From: Gammaproteobacteria bacterium
GTDB taxonomy: Bacteria > Pseudomonadota > Gammaproteobacteria > Legionellales > Legionellaceae
Assembly (NCBI GenBank): GCA_026399205.1
Contig: JAPLRL010000057.1
Coordinates: 1-64,000, forward strand
Direction: 5' to 3'
DNA: 64,000 bases
Part shown: positions 8,491-17,094 of the stretch, one piece after another
Layout: each line of letters starts with the position of its first letter
Numbering within the stretch: position 1 is the stretch's first letter
Program-made: the position numbers and the translations under genes
Notes under the pieces: generated by a model
What the model saw: only the letters and a program-made list of their open reading frames with translations
Told to the model about the DNA's origin: nothing
The model's database searches: none

Positions 8491-9399
8491 ATGAAAATAG
8501 CCATTCTCGCCACTAATCCTACCCTTTATTCGCATGTTCGCTTGATTGAAGAAGGGGTGAGCGCGGGTCACGACATGAGTGTGATTAATCCTTTACGTTG
8601 CTATATGAACGTCGCCGAATCAAACCCGACCATTCATTATCGAGGGGGGGCCATTTTAGATCATTTTGATGCGGTTATCCCTCGCATTGGGGTGTCTATT
8701 ACGTTTTATGCGACAGCGGTGTTACGCCATTTAGAAACGATGGGGATGTACACGCTCAACGCATCGCTTGCCATTATGCGATCGCGCGATAAATTTCGAT
8801 CATTACAGCTCTTGGCGCGCAAAGGCTTGCCCATGCCGTTGACGGGATTTGCGCAATCTCCGGATGATACTGAAGATTTAATTCGCATGGTAAGTGGGGC
8901 ACCTGTGGTGATTAAGTTACTAGAAGGCACGCAGGGCAAAGGCGTGATTCTTGCTGAAAGCCACCAGTCTGCAGTCAGCATTATTAATGCATTTAAAGAA
9001 ATGTCTGCAAATATTTTAGTTCAAGAATTCATTCAAGAATCAAGAGGGACCGATATTCGCTGTTTAGTCGTTGGGGACAAAGTGGTCGCAGCCATGAAAC
9101 GCCAGGCCAAAGAGGGTGAATTTCGTGCGAATGTGCATCAAGGGGGTAAAGCGTTGAAGGTCAAGTTGACGCCTGAAGAGCGCGCTTTAGCGGTAGCCTC
9201 AGCAAAAACACTGGGTTTGCGAGTCGCAGGCGTTGATTTAATTCGATCGAATCGCGGTCCGTTGGTGTTAGAAATTAATTCTTCACCCGGTTTAGAGGGG
9301 GTTGAAAGAGCCTCGCAGGTGAATGTTGCTGCGAAAATCATTCAATATATTGAAAAAAATGCGAAGCCGATTGGGCGTAAGCAGGCTTTTCACGGGTAG
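8491..9399 (+). CDS. rimK: RimK-type ATP-grasp ligase (ribosomal protein S6 glutamate ligase)
   Basis: The 302-residue protein matches RimK in length and layout: an N-terminal [20 protein letters not shown] block, then an ATP-grasp fold with [20 protein letters not shown] for nucleotide binding, [16 protein letters not shown], and [24 protein letters not shown] for the metal-binding end. RimK adds glutamate residues to the C-terminus of ribosomal protein S6. It lies 2 bases after sco and is followed by a family B palindrome. Confidence 0.88.
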   Translation: MKIAILATNPTLYSHVRLIEEGVSAGHDMSVINPLRCYMNVAESNPTIHYRGGAILDHFDAVIPRIGVSITFYATAVLRHLETMGMYTLNASLAIMRSRDKFRSLQLLARKGLPMPLTGFAQSPDDTEDLIRMVSGAPVVIKLLEGTQGKGVILAESHQSAVSIINAFKEMSANILVQEFIQESRGTDIRCLVVGDKVVAAMKRQAKEGEFRANVHQGGKALKVKLTPEERALAVASAKTLGLRVAGVDLIRSNRGPLVLEINSSPGLEGVERASQVNVAAKIIQYIEKNAKPIGRKQAFHG

Positions 9400-9420
9400 A
9401 GGTAAGCCGCGTGCGATGTA

Positions 9421-9486
9421 TCCGAGCCGCGACCGTTAGGGAGCGGAAGTTTTAAAATTTCCGCTCCCTAACGGTCGCGGCTCGGA
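9421..9486. repeat. Family B 66-bp palindrome (copy 1)
   Basis: TCCGAGCCGCGACCGTTAGG..AAGTTTTAAAATTT..CCTAACGGTCGCGGCTCGGA is an almost perfect palindrome able to form a stem of about 30 bp. It lacks a U-run, so it is not a standard terminator, but could limit read-through or protect the 3' end of the rimK message. Similar copies are at 10515 and 58995. Confidence 0.9.
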
Positions 9487-9561
9487 TATCTTGAGTTGCG
9501 CCACACCCCATTATTTGGCATAATTTGCACGGATTGTATTAAGCCTTAAGAGGTAACCACC

Positions 9562-9876
9562 ATGGACACATTAGAAAAAATTAAAAATCAAATCGAAAGC
9601 AATTCCGTGATTCTCTATATGAAGGGCTCGCCCAAGCAGCCACAATGCGGATTTTCTGCACGTGCGGTGCAATGTCTTGAAGCGTGCCAAGTTGAGTTTG
9701 CGTATGTGGATGTGATAGAAAACCCAGATATTCGATCCACGTTACCTCAATATGCGGATTGGCCGACTTTTCCACAGCTGTATGTCAAAGGAGAGTTAGT
9801 CGGCGGTGCAGATATCATTATGGAAATGTATCAGCAAGGTGAATTACAGGCGTTACTGCAAAAAGCAGCGGTTTAA
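9562..9876 (+). CDS. grxD: Monothiol CGFS glutaredoxin
   Basis: The 104-residue cytosolic protein carries the CGFS active site (KQPQCGFSARAVQCL, about 26-38), the TFPQLYVKGELVGGADI substrate/glutathione region and the GELQALL C-terminus of Grx4/GrxD. These proteins bind and pass on Fe-S clusters with glutathione. A good ribosome site (AGAGGT) precedes the ATG. The peroxiredoxin gene follows after 14 bases, giving a redox pair. Confidence 0.95.
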   Translation: MDTLEKIKNQIESNSVILYMKGSPKQPQCGFSARAVQCLEACQVEFAYVDVIENPDIRSTLPQYADWPTFPQLYVKGELVGGADIIMEMYQQGELQALLQKAAV

Positions 9877-9890
9877 TAACGGAGGACAAC

Positions 9891-10496
9891 ATGGGTGTAT
9901 TAGTAGGGAGAAAAGCGCCAGATTTTACGGTGCCAGCGGTACTTGGAAATGGCGAAATTGTGTCTCAGTTTAACTGTCATGAGGCATTGCAAGGTCGTTA
10001 TGGGTTAATCTTTTTTTATCCTTTAGATTTTACGTTTGTGTGTCCTTCAGAACTCATCGCATTAGATCATCGCATTGATGCATTTAAAAAGCGACATGTT
10101 GAAGTCATGGCGGTTTCAATTGATTCTCAGTTTACGCATAACGCGTATCGTAAAACCAGTGTTAAAGACGGCGGAATTGGTCCTGTTCACTATACTCTGG
10201 TCGCCGATGTGACCCATGGCATTTGTCAATCATACGGTGTAGAACACCCCGTTGCAGGTGTTGCATTCCGCGCAGCGTTTATTATTGATAAAAAAGGCGT
10301 GGTTCGGGCTCAAGTCGTGAATGATTTACCGATTGGTCGCGATATTGATGAATTATTACGTCTTGTTGATGCGATTCAATATACTGATGAACACGGCGAA
10401 GTGTGTCCAGCTGGCTGGAAGCCTGGTCAAGCAGGGATGAAAGCGTCACCTGATGGTGTAGCCGCGTATTTGGCTTCACATGCAGATGAGCTGTAA
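9891..10496 (+). CDS. Typical 2-Cys peroxiredoxin (AhpC/TSA family)
   Basis: The 201-residue thiol peroxidase has the peroxidatic Cys in DFTFVCPSELIAL (about residue 50) and the resolving Cys in GEVCPAGWKPGQ (about 170), so it forms intersubunit disulfides. It reduces hydrogen and organic peroxides. A strong GGAGG ribosome site precedes the ATG. It directly follows grxD, which suggests joint expression. The reductant (AhpF, thioredoxin or glutaredoxin) is not evident here. Confidence 0.95.
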   Translation: MGVLVGRKAPDFTVPAVLGNGEIVSQFNCHEALQGRYGLIFFYPLDFTFVCPSELIALDHRIDAFKKRHVEVMAVSIDSQFTHNAYRKTSVKDGGIGPVHYTLVADVTHGICQSYGVEHPVAGVAFRAAFIIDKKGVVRAQVVNDLPIGRDIDELLRLVDAIQYTDEHGEVCPAGWKPGQAGMKASPDGVAAYLASHADEL

Positions 10497-10514
10497 ATAT
10501 TGATTTGATTCTAA

Positions 10515-10579
10515 CCGAGCCGCGACCGTAAGGGAGCGGAAATTTAAAAACTTCCGCTCCCTTACGGTCGCGGCTCGGA
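10515..10579. repeat. Family B palindrome (copy 2)
   Basis: CCGAGCCGCGACCGTAAGGG..CCCTTACGGTCGCGGCTCGG lies between the convergent peroxiredoxin and rnt genes. The change T to A relative to copy 1 (GTTAGG/GTAAGG) is matched on the other arm, so base pairing has been kept. Confidence 0.9.
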
Positions 10580-10608
10580 TTGTATCGAGTGAAAGGTTGA
10601 GGGTCTCG

Positions 10609-11238
10609 TTATGTAGACCCAACGCTTCCTAAATTCAAATCCCGCCACTTATTCAACATCGCACAGAACAATTCAGCCGTCTTTTCAGCATCATAAATCG
10701 CAGAGTGCGCCTCATTCGGATTAAACGCAATGTTCGCGGCTTTGGCTGCCTTTGCAAGCACGGTTTGACCATAACAAAGGCCTGCAAGCGTTGCGGTATC
10801 AAAACAGGTGAAGGCATGGAATGGGAATGTTAAATGTGATCGAATCGCGGCTGCCTTAAGAAACAAAAGGTCGAACCAGGCATTGTGCCCAACCAATACG
10901 GCGCGTTGGCAGCCAGTTTCTTTTAATGCCGCTTTGATAGGGATGAATAAATTTTTTAAAGCTTGTTTTTCTTCTAAGGCAAAGCGTAGGGGTTGGTAGG
11001 GATCAATTTTATTAAAGGCCAGCGCACCTTTATCTAAAATAGCGTCTTTGAAGGGTAACACATGTTCAAAATGAACGGTGTGAGGTGAAAAGACCCCATC
11101 TTGATTGAGGGTAATGAGGACAATGCAAATCTCTAAAAGCGGATGGATCGTATGATCAACACCGCCGGTTTCGATATCAACAACAACAGGTAGAAATCCA
11201 CGAAATCGTTCACGCATCTTCGGATTAGCTGGGATCAT
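10609..11238 (-). CDS. rnt: Ribonuclease T
   Basis: The 209-residue DEDDh 3'-5' exoribonuclease trims 3' ends of tRNA and other stable RNAs. Visible motifs are VVVDIETGGVD (first acidic pair), LVGHNAWFDLLFL (ExoII), and EAHSAIYDAEKTAELF with the catalytic His and Asp (ExoIII). Length fits the family. Its start overlaps the end of pyrC by 14 bases, so pyrC and rnt form an operon. Confidence 0.93.
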   Translation of the reverse strand: MIPANPKMRERFRGFLPVVVDIETGGVDHTIHPLLEICIVLITLNQDGVFSPHTVHFEHVLPFKDAILDKGALAFNKIDPYQPLRFALEEKQALKNLFIPIKAALKETGCQRAVLVGHNAWFDLLFLKAAAIRSHLTFPFHAFTCFDTATLAGLCYGQTVLAKAAKAANIAFNPNEAHSAIYDAEKTAELFCAMLNKWRDLNLGSVGST

Positions 11239-12256
11239 AAGTACTCCAAGACAAGGATTCGCCGGCTTTCATTGGGATGACTTGATGGTCTCCAAACGGC
11301 AAAGAAAGTGGGATAAGTTGGGGTTCTCGTTTGAGAATCAGTGAACCGGTGTTTAACGGTTGATGGTAAAAGTTTGCGCCATGTTCGCTTAAGAAAGCGG
11401 ACAGCAAGGGTAGTTTGTGATGGCTGTCAAAGACTTCGGCATAAAGCGCAACCGCATAACTTGCGGAATAAATGCCCGCACAACCGCAGTGAGATTCTTT
11501 CGTCTGAATCGCATGAGGCGCGCTGTCGGTGCCTGCAAAAAATTTTGGGTTACCACTCAATGCGGCAGTTAAAAGTGCTTTTTTGTCTTCTGCGCGTTTT
11601 AATATGGGCAAACAATAGAGGTGGGGTTTGACACCACCCGCTAATAAATCATTGCGATCATAAATTAAATGATGCGGGGTAAGGGTTGCGGCAACAAACG
11701 CTGAGGCTTGATGAACAAAATCGACGGCAGCTCGCGTAGAAATATGCTCCAAGACAATGCGTAATCGGGGAAACTGTTGTGTGATGGGCATTAAGATTTG
11801 TGTAATAAAGTCTGCTTCACGGTCGAAGATATCGCTACTGGGTAGTTCACCATGGATTTGTAGCACGAGCTCAAGCGACTGCATGAGGTCGAAGAGGGGA
11901 TAAAGAGCTTCTATCGATTGAACACCTTGAGATGCGTTTGTGGTGGCGTGAGCAGGATAAAGCTTTGCACCTAAAATAAAGGGGTGGGTTTTCATCTCTA
12001 TTAACGTATCAGGTGTCGTTTGATCACTTAAATATAATGTCATAAAGGGGTTAAAGGGGCTTTTTTGAGGGAGTGCCTGCAAAATCCGTTGACGATAATC
12101 AATGATGGCAGAAACTTGCGTGAGCGCCGGTACAAGATTAGGCATGACTAATGCTCTAGCAAAGGTGGTCGCGGTTGCGTTCGCTGTGTGAGTGAGGGCT
12201 GAGCCATCTCTAAAGTGAACATGCCAATCATCAGGGCGGCGGATTTCTATATGCAT
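11225..12256 (-). CDS. pyrC: Dihydroorotase (E. coli type)
   Basis: The 343-residue zinc enzyme of pyrimidine synthesis converts carbamoyl aspartate to dihydroorotate. It starts MHIEIRRPDDWHVHFRDG with the HxH metal ligands, then LGAKLYPAHATTNA including the carbamylated Lys region, LQIHGEL, VLEHIST and FAGTDSAPH with the catalytic Asp. The ATG at 12256 is chosen because it starts the conserved region; a longer in-frame version from 12343 would add 29 residues that fit no family member. The spacer upstream holds a family C repeat. Confidence 0.93.
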   Translation of the reverse strand: MHIEIRRPDDWHVHFRDGSALTHTANATATTFARALVMPNLVPALTQVSAIIDYRQRILQALPQKSPFNPFMTLYLSDQTTPDTLIEMKTHPFILGAKLYPAHATTNASQGVQSIEALYPLFDLMQSLELVLQIHGELPSSDIFDREADFITQILMPITQQFPRLRIVLEHISTRAAVDFVHQASAFVAATLTPHHLIYDRNDLLAGGVKPHLYCLPILKRAEDKKALLTAALSGNPKFFAGTDSAPHAIQTKESHCGCAGIYSASYAVALYAEVFDSHHKLPLLSAFLSEHGANFYHQPLNTGSLILKREPQLIPLSLPFGDHQVIPMKAGESLSWSTYDPS

Positions 12257-12333
12257 GGATAAAAGAATCAGTGAGAAGTGAATGCTGAAAAGTTTAACAT
12301 GGATGGCGACTTGAAAAAATGATTCTATCGTGT

Positions 12334-12432
12334 CGCACGTCATCCCGAGCGCAGCGAGGGAGCTCCCGGGAAAAACACAGTCCCACGCGACGGGAGATCC
12401 CTCACTGCCTTCGGGATGACGTGGGTAGTTAC
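12334..12432. repeat. Family C palindrome (copy 2)
   Basis: GCACGTCATCCCGAGCGCAG.. pairs imperfectly with ..CTTCGGGATGACGTGGGTAG and ends in TTAC. The right end, read as complement, is GTAACTACCCACGTCATCC, matching the terminal sequence seen in the copies at 35448 and 57469. The left end is shorter. The centre has diverged. Confidence 0.85.
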
Positions 12433-12522
12433 ATTAAATCCATAGCAAATAAAAAAGATACACGATGGACGAATATGGGCGCTAACTTATGGAATTCAAT
12501 AAGAAAATTTATATAAATAGGG

Positions 12523-12550
12523 TTGACATTACTAAAGTGACGTTTAATAA
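12523..12550 (+). promoter_or_regulatory. Strong sigma-70 promoter of the MOMP-like gene
   Basis: TTGACA (12523-12528) is followed after 16 bases by TAATAA (12545-12550). The leader to the ATG at 12673 is about 115 bases, with GGAG at 12662. The good match suits an abundant outer membrane protein. The rest of 12257-12672 holds only the family C repeat. Confidence 0.7.
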
Positions 12551-12672
12551 TCTGCGGTATGTACGCGCTCAGGTCAGAGCACGGTGATTGCGTACTGTGG
12601 TCAAAACTGCTTATTATTTGTAGGTAAGTTGACGGCAACACGGAAATTAATAATAAAAAGTGGAGATGAAGC

Positions 12673-13614
12673 ATGTTAAAGTTAAAAACAACAGCAGTAG
12701 CTGTTCTTGCTTTAGGTAGCAGCGCAGTATTTGCTGGTACCATGGGCCCTGTGTGCGCGCCTGGTAATGTGACAATTCCCTGTGAAAGAACAGCATGGGA
12801 TGTTGGAGCACAGGCTTTATATTTAAATCCAACCTACAGTAACGATTTAGGTTACGTGAATACGATTACAACTGCAGGTGTTGGTTCACAACTTCAAACA
12901 GTCAATCCAAGTTGGGGTTGGGGTTTTGAAGTTGAAGGCTCTTACCACTTCAACACTGGTAACGATCTGAACCTGAACTGGTATCACTTGAATAACGGTA
13001 ACAACCGTACATTCAATGCTGCTGGAACAGTTTCTTTTGCTGGAAACACAATTACGCCAACAGGTGCGTTCTCTGTTGATCCTAAATGGGATGCTGTAAA
13101 TCTGGAACTGGGTCAACACATTGACTTCAGTGACATGAAGAGCATGCGTATCCATGCTGGTGTTGAATACGCTAGATTAAACACAAGCATTAACACCAAC
13201 TATACTGTTTCTGGTGTTGCTGGTGCTCAATCTGACAGCATGACTTACAATGGTTTCGGTCCTCGTTTAGGCGGCGATTTGAACTATGGTATCGGTAATG
13301 GTTTCAGCATTTATGGTAATGGTGCTGGTGCATTGTTGATTGGTTCTGCTAAGCGTTCTATTACTGGTAACACAGTAACGCCTGCAACAAATAACCTGTC
13401 ATTCTCTAAAACAACGATGGTTCCTGAATTGGAAGCGAAGTTGGGTGCGATGTATGACTTCTCTATGGCTCAAGGTGATTTGGGCTTAGATGTTGGTTAT
13501 ATGTGGGTTAACTACTTTGATACCCAAGATGGAATGGGTTCATATGGTTTAGAGAACTCAAACTTTGCATTAAACGGATTGTATTTCGGCCTGAAATGGG
13601 TTGGAAACGTTTAA
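12673..13614 (+). CDS. Legionella-type major outer membrane protein (porin)
   Basis: The 313-residue protein has a clear signal peptide (MLKLKTTAVAVLALGSSAVF-A) and a beta-barrel composition. The conserved start of the mature protein includes PGNVTIPCERTAWDVGAQAL and SWGWGFEVEGSYHF, typical of the Legionella_OMP family. The C-terminus LNGLYFGLKWVGNV shows alternating residues, although it does not end in the classic aromatic residue. It should form an outer-membrane pore. It has its own strong promoter and terminator. Codon use looks more biased to preferred codons than in its neighbours, which fits high expression. Confidence 0.9.
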   Translation: MLKLKTTAVAVLALGSSAVFAGTMGPVCAPGNVTIPCERTAWDVGAQALYLNPTYSNDLGYVNTITTAGVGSQLQTVNPSWGWGFEVEGSYHFNTGNDLNLNWYHLNNGNNRTFNAAGTVSFAGNTITPTGAFSVDPKWDAVNLELGQHIDFSDMKSMRIHAGVEYARLNTSINTNYTVSGVAGAQSDSMTYNGFGPRLGGDLNYGIGNGFSIYGNGAGALLIGSAKRSITGNTVTPATNNLSFSKTTMVPELEAKLGAMYDFSMAQGDLGLDVGYMWVNYFDTQDGMGSYGLENSNFALNGLYFGLKWVGNV

Positions 13615-13632
13615 TCAAACGTCTCAAGGAAA

Positions 13633-13660
13633 AAGCCCATCAGTTGATGGGCTTTTTTTT
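13633..13660 (+). terminator. Rho-independent terminator
   Basis: AAGCCCATCA GTTG ATGGGCTTTTTTTT forms an 8-9 bp stem with a short loop and a run of eight T, 18 bases after the porin stop codon. Confidence 0.92.
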
Positions 13661-13707
13661 GTCTGAAAATTGGTTTGTTTGAATTTCGTGCAGTTAAGCG
13701 GGCGTTT

Positions 13708-13862
13708 GTAGGGTGGACAAAGGAGCCTAATGAGAAGTCTGCCGGTTAGAAAAAAACGTCAGGCGACGTGCCCACCGGCGGCTCCGAGCTACCGGTGGGC
13801 AGGTCGCCTGACAGATATCAGTATGCGGTTAGTACGGTGTGTGGCTCCTTTGCCCACCCTAC
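13708..13862. repeat. Family A palindromic element (copy 1)
   Basis: It runs from GTAGGGTGGACAAAGGAGCC to GGCTCCTTTGCCCACCCTAC and has internal GGCGACGTGCCCACCGG / CCGGTGGGCAGGTCGCC. The arms between these blocks also pair partly, so the whole 155 bases can form one long hairpin. It lies in the 400-base spacer between the porin and the LbtU-like gene; the remaining 13863-14017 is AT-rich and should contain the next promoter, which I could not assign. Confidence 0.92.
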
Positions 13863-14017
13863 AAACATCCACGACGAATCACAATGACGGAGATTCCCAC
13901 TTATTTTACAATTTCTTTAAAAATAACTAGCAAAAAACTCACCCTAACGAATATAATTTGATCCACAAAAATAAATGTGCTGATTGTTGATTGAGATAAA
14001 AGCACTTGGGGTGTGAG

Positions 14018-15586
14018 ATGAACGTATTTAAAAGAAGTGTGTGGTTATCTGTTTTATTGAGTTTTCCTCTTTATGCGGCTGTTGATGTGACTCAGTTGAG
14101 TCAACAGGTTGAGCAGCTTAAGGCGGAAACAGTTGCGATGGAAAAAAAGCTGGAACGGATTCAGGCGCAGCAGGTTAAACCTGCTCATGGACGTCAGCAC
14201 AAAGCTTCACCCAAGAAAAAAGCAAAGACGCCGGTGACTAAAGCAAAAAACTACGAAGTGAAACCCGTCATGGTTCACATCCCTACTAAACATCCGGACT
14301 CTCTAGAGTTTTATCCCACCGTATTATCTGCAGATGGTGAAGTGTTAACGTATATTGCAGGCACCCCTGTGGTGACTACGCCTTATTTGGGCGCACGACC
14401 TGCGTTTGATGGATCAGATTATATTGTGAATATTTCGAGTATTAACCGAGATCTTCGATTGATGCAGCAGCGGCGTAATTTTTATAGGGGTTTTAAAAGC
14501 CAAGGCGATGTACCCCCTAAAGTGCCGGTGATTGCACTGAGCGGTAAAGTTGAACCCTTAGCAACGATCGGACGTACCTATGCGGGTAGATCACGCTCTA
14601 ACGTTGATCTAGGCTCAGATGAAGTGGATGTTGCAGCGATTCTAAATGAATATGTTGAGGCCTACATGGGGATTGCTTACGATGCCTCTTACCCATTAGA
14701 TAATGGGCAGCGTGTGGCGAACTCGGGCTTAAGTCTCAATATGGGGTTTGTGAATATTGGAAATTTAGAAAAATATCCATTTTATTTCACGGCCGGACAA
14801 ATTTTTGTTCCGTTTGGCCGCTACTCAACAGCCATGGTCAGCGCGCCATTGCCTATGATTATCGCAAGAACCAAATCGCGCCCGTTTATTCTTGGGTATA
14901 AATCGCAAGAAAAAACGGGCTCTATTTTATCGTTGTATGGGTTCACGTCTGATACAATACAAGGCAACTCGGGGATTGGGGGCATAAATTATGCCTATAT
15001 CTTTGAAGTGCTCAAGGGTAGCGGTGAAGTCGGGGTTGGTGTGATTTCATCAATGGATGATTCGTCCGGCATGCAAAACACAGGGTCAACGCCAGGGACC
15101 ACCTTTGGTGGATTTGCGTCGTTAACAAACGGTACTGAAGCCGTTAAAAAGATTCCTGGTGTTGATGTGCATGCTAATATCAGTTTTGATCGATTTAGTT
15201 TGACAGCAGAATGGCTCACAGCAACTGCAAGCTTTCCTGTTCAGGACTTGAGTTTTAACGGTGTGGGTGCAAGACCACAAGCAGGCCAAGTTGAAGGGGG
15301 GGTGACCTTTAGGGTACTCGATAAGCCTTCTTCGGTCGCAGTGGGCTATCAATGGACACAAGAGGCATTGGCATTAAACCTACCTAAAAATCGTATCAGT
15401 GCGGTGTTTAACATTTCTGTTTGGAAAGATACAATAGAGAGTTTAGAATACCGACACGATACCGATTATGCGGTAACACAATATGCAAACGGTGCAAATG
15501 CATTGAACTTCGCCCCCAATGTGAATACAGTGGGGACAGGTAAAGCTGCTGATACAGTCCTGCTGCAAATTGGCGTCTTTTTTTAG
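14018..15586 (+). CDS. LbtU-family (DUF3573) outer membrane siderophore porin
   Basis: The 522-residue protein has a signal peptide (MNVFKRSVWLSVLLSFPLYA), a short coiled coil (VDVTQLSQQVEQLKAETVAM, then EKKLERIQAQQ), a basic linker, and a C-terminal domain with beta-barrel composition ending in LLQIGVFF, a proper terminal Phe for barrel insertion. This layout matches the LbtU/DUF3573 family of Legionella and Francisella; LbtU itself takes up legiobactin. No TonB box is obvious. The ATG at 14018 is preferred to a TTG at 14006. The true substrate is not known. Confidence 0.75.
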   Translation: MNVFKRSVWLSVLLSFPLYAAVDVTQLSQQVEQLKAETVAMEKKLERIQAQQVKPAHGRQHKASPKKKAKTPVTKAKNYEVKPVMVHIPTKHPDSLEFYPTVLSADGEVLTYIAGTPVVTTPYLGARPAFDGSDYIVNISSINRDLRLMQQRRNFYRGFKSQGDVPPKVPVIALSGKVEPLATIGRTYAGRSRSNVDLGSDEVDVAAILNEYVEAYMGIAYDASYPLDNGQRVANSGLSLNMGFVNIGNLEKYPFYFTAGQIFVPFGRYSTAMVSAPLPMIIARTKSRPFILGYKSQEKTGSILSLYGFTSDTIQGNSGIGGINYAYIFEVLKGSGEVGVGVISSMDDSSGMQNTGSTPGTTFGGFASLTNGTEAVKKIPGVDVHANISFDRFSLTAEWLTATASFPVQDLSFNGVGARPQAGQVEGGVTFRVLDKPSSVAVGYQWTQEALALNLPKNRISAVFNISVWKDTIESLEYRHDTDYAVTQYANGANALNFAPNVNTVGTGKAADTVLLQIGVFF

Positions 15587-15598
15587 GGAGAACGTAGG

Positions 15599-16165
15599 GT
15601 GGCAATTAAATCAGATCAATGGATTGAAAAAATGGCTTTAGAGGCGGGCATGATAGCGCCTTTTGAGCCGTCACAAGTGAAAGAAGTGAATGGACGTCCT
15701 TGCATTTCTTATGGGCTGTCTAGCTATGGGTATGATGTTCGCTGCGCAGATGAATTTAAAATTTTCACCAATATTAATTCTGCGATTGTTGATCCGAAGT
15801 CATTTGATGAGGCGAGTTTTGTCGATGTGCAGTCGGATGTTTGTATTATTCCGCCTAACTCATTTGCGTTGGCAAGGACCGTAGAATACTGTCGAATTCC
15901 GCGCGATGTCTTGGTGATTTGTTTGGGTAAATCAACTTATGCGCGTTGTGGCCTGATTGTGAATGTGACGCCATTAGAACCAGAATGGGAAGGACATGTC
16001 ACGCTGGAGTTTTCGAATACTACGTCATTGCCCGCTAAAATTTATGCGTTTGAGGGCGTTGCTCAGTTTGTGTTTTTGGGTGCTGATGAAGTGTGCCGAG
16101 TGTCTTACCGTGATCGAGCCGGAAAATATCAAGGTCAGAGAGGGGTAACCTTGCCTAAAACATAA
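15599..16165 (+). CDS. dcd: dCTP deaminase
   Basis: The 188-residue trimeric enzyme makes dUTP from dCTP. Motifs: [20 protein letters not shown] near the N-terminus, [20 protein letters not shown] with the Ser-Arg pair, and [19 protein letters not shown] with the catalytic Glu. The start is GTG at 15599, with AGGGAG at 15585-15590 as ribosome site. The start codon lies in the 9-mer GTAGGGTGG (15594-15602), identical to the end of family A. It follows the LbtU-like gene by 12 bases. Confidence 0.93.
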   Translation: MAIKSDQWIEKMALEAGMIAPFEPSQVKEVNGRPCISYGLSSYGYDVRCADEFKIFTNINSAIVDPKSFDEASFVDVQSDVCIIPPNSFALARTVEYCRIPRDVLVICLGKSTYARCGLIVNVTPLEPEWEGHVTLEFSNTTSLPAKIYAFEGVAQFVFLGADEVCRVSYRDRAGKYQGQRGVTLPKT

Positions 16166-16218
16166 CAATCGGGTAACTTGAATCGATGGCTTGCTTGGGT
16201 GTGACACGATAGTCTCTT

Positions 16219-16803
16219 ATGATCAAAGGCGCTTGCAGAATATTCTTAATCGCGATGTCGATGCTGCCACTGCAAGGTGTTGCTTCATCTACTTCTACGT
16301 CTGGGGTCGTGCTTGCACTGAAACAAGGTTGTCAGCATATCAAGCATCGATTGTCCCAGATATGGTACGAAGGCTATCCTGAGCTCTATGTGACGGGATA
16401 TGCCTGGCACAATCGATATACGTATACACCGGAAAAGATACAAAGCGCGAACTACAATGAATTAGCTGAGGGTGGCGGGTTAGGCAAAGGGTTTATTGAT
16501 GAAGATGGCGATTGGCATGCATTGTATGCCATGGGGTTTTCAGACTCTCATAAAAATTTTCAACCGCTGGCCGGATACGGATTTTTAAAAATGGCCCATT
16601 TTAAGCATCGATTTAATTTAGGAGGCGGTTTTACGTGGTTTGTGACAGAAAGAAAAGATATTTTCCATGGGATTCCCTTTCCTGGTATTCCCTTACCCAT
16701 GATAGGGGCAGGCGCAGATAAGCTCACTATCCTTGCAACGTATGTGCCGGGCGGGACCAACGTAGGTAACGTGTTGTTTGTTTTTGCAAAATGGCAGTTT
16801 TGA
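16219..16803 (+). CDS. pagP: PagP-type lipid A palmitoyltransferase
   Basis: The 194-residue protein has a signal peptide (to about residue 23) and the PagP barrel blocks: YVTGYAWHNRYTYTPEKIQ with the catalytic His, NELAEGGGLGKGFIDEDGDW, and HALYAMGFSDSHKNFQPLAG with the Ser of the catalytic set. It ends in FVFAKWQF with a terminal Phe. PagP moves palmitate from phospholipid to lipid A in the outer membrane and promotes resistance to cationic peptides; the Legionella homologue Rcp is tied to intracellular infection. No PhoP box was recognised upstream. Confidence 0.9.
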   Translation: MIKGACRIFLIAMSMLPLQGVASSTSTSGVVLALKQGCQHIKHRLSQIWYEGYPELYVTGYAWHNRYTYTPEKIQSANYNELAEGGGLGKGFIDEDGDWHALYAMGFSDSHKNFQPLAGYGFLKMAHFKHRFNLGGGFTWFVTERKDIFHGIPFPGIPLPMIGAGADKLTILATYVPGGTNVGNVLFVFAKWQF

Positions 16804-16869
16804 TAGAATGTTTTAGGGTTGCGAAGAGGGGGGGCGTGGCGGTATACTGCCGGCGAAAACTAAAAGCTC

Positions 16870-17060
16870 GTAGGGTGGGCAAAGGAGCCTCACGGCGATC
16901 TACCAGGTTCTGCAAACCCGCCAGGCGACGTGCCCACCGGTGGCTCGGAGCGGGTGGTGGGCACGTCGCCTGAAATTGGGCTCAGAGTGACCGGTGGGCA
17001 CGTCGCCGGAAGTTTCTAGCACTGAGTGGGTTTGGTGCTAAGCTCCTTTGCCCACCCTAC
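16870..17060. repeat. Family A palindromic element (copy 2, enlarged)
   Basis: GTAGGGTGGGCAAAGGAGCC..AGCTCCTTTGCCCACCCTAC spans 191 bases. It is longer than other copies because the internal half GTGGGCACGTCGCC occurs twice on the right side (about 16958-16974 and 16993-17008), a partial internal duplication. It ends 34 bases before the cytochrome c gene start and may affect its transcription. Confidence 0.88.
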
Positions 17061-17094
17061 GATGCTGTTTTAAAATAGACAAAATGGAGGCAGG

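Noticed and set aside
9421-9486. Family B palindrome as a rho-independent terminator for rimK
   Set aside because: It has a very stable stem but no T-run on either side, unlike the true terminator at 13633; kept as a repeat only.
13708-13862. Repeat families as a possible CRISPR array
   Set aside because: Copies are dispersed over tens of kilobases, are palindromic over their full length and have no regular spacers; no cas genes are present.
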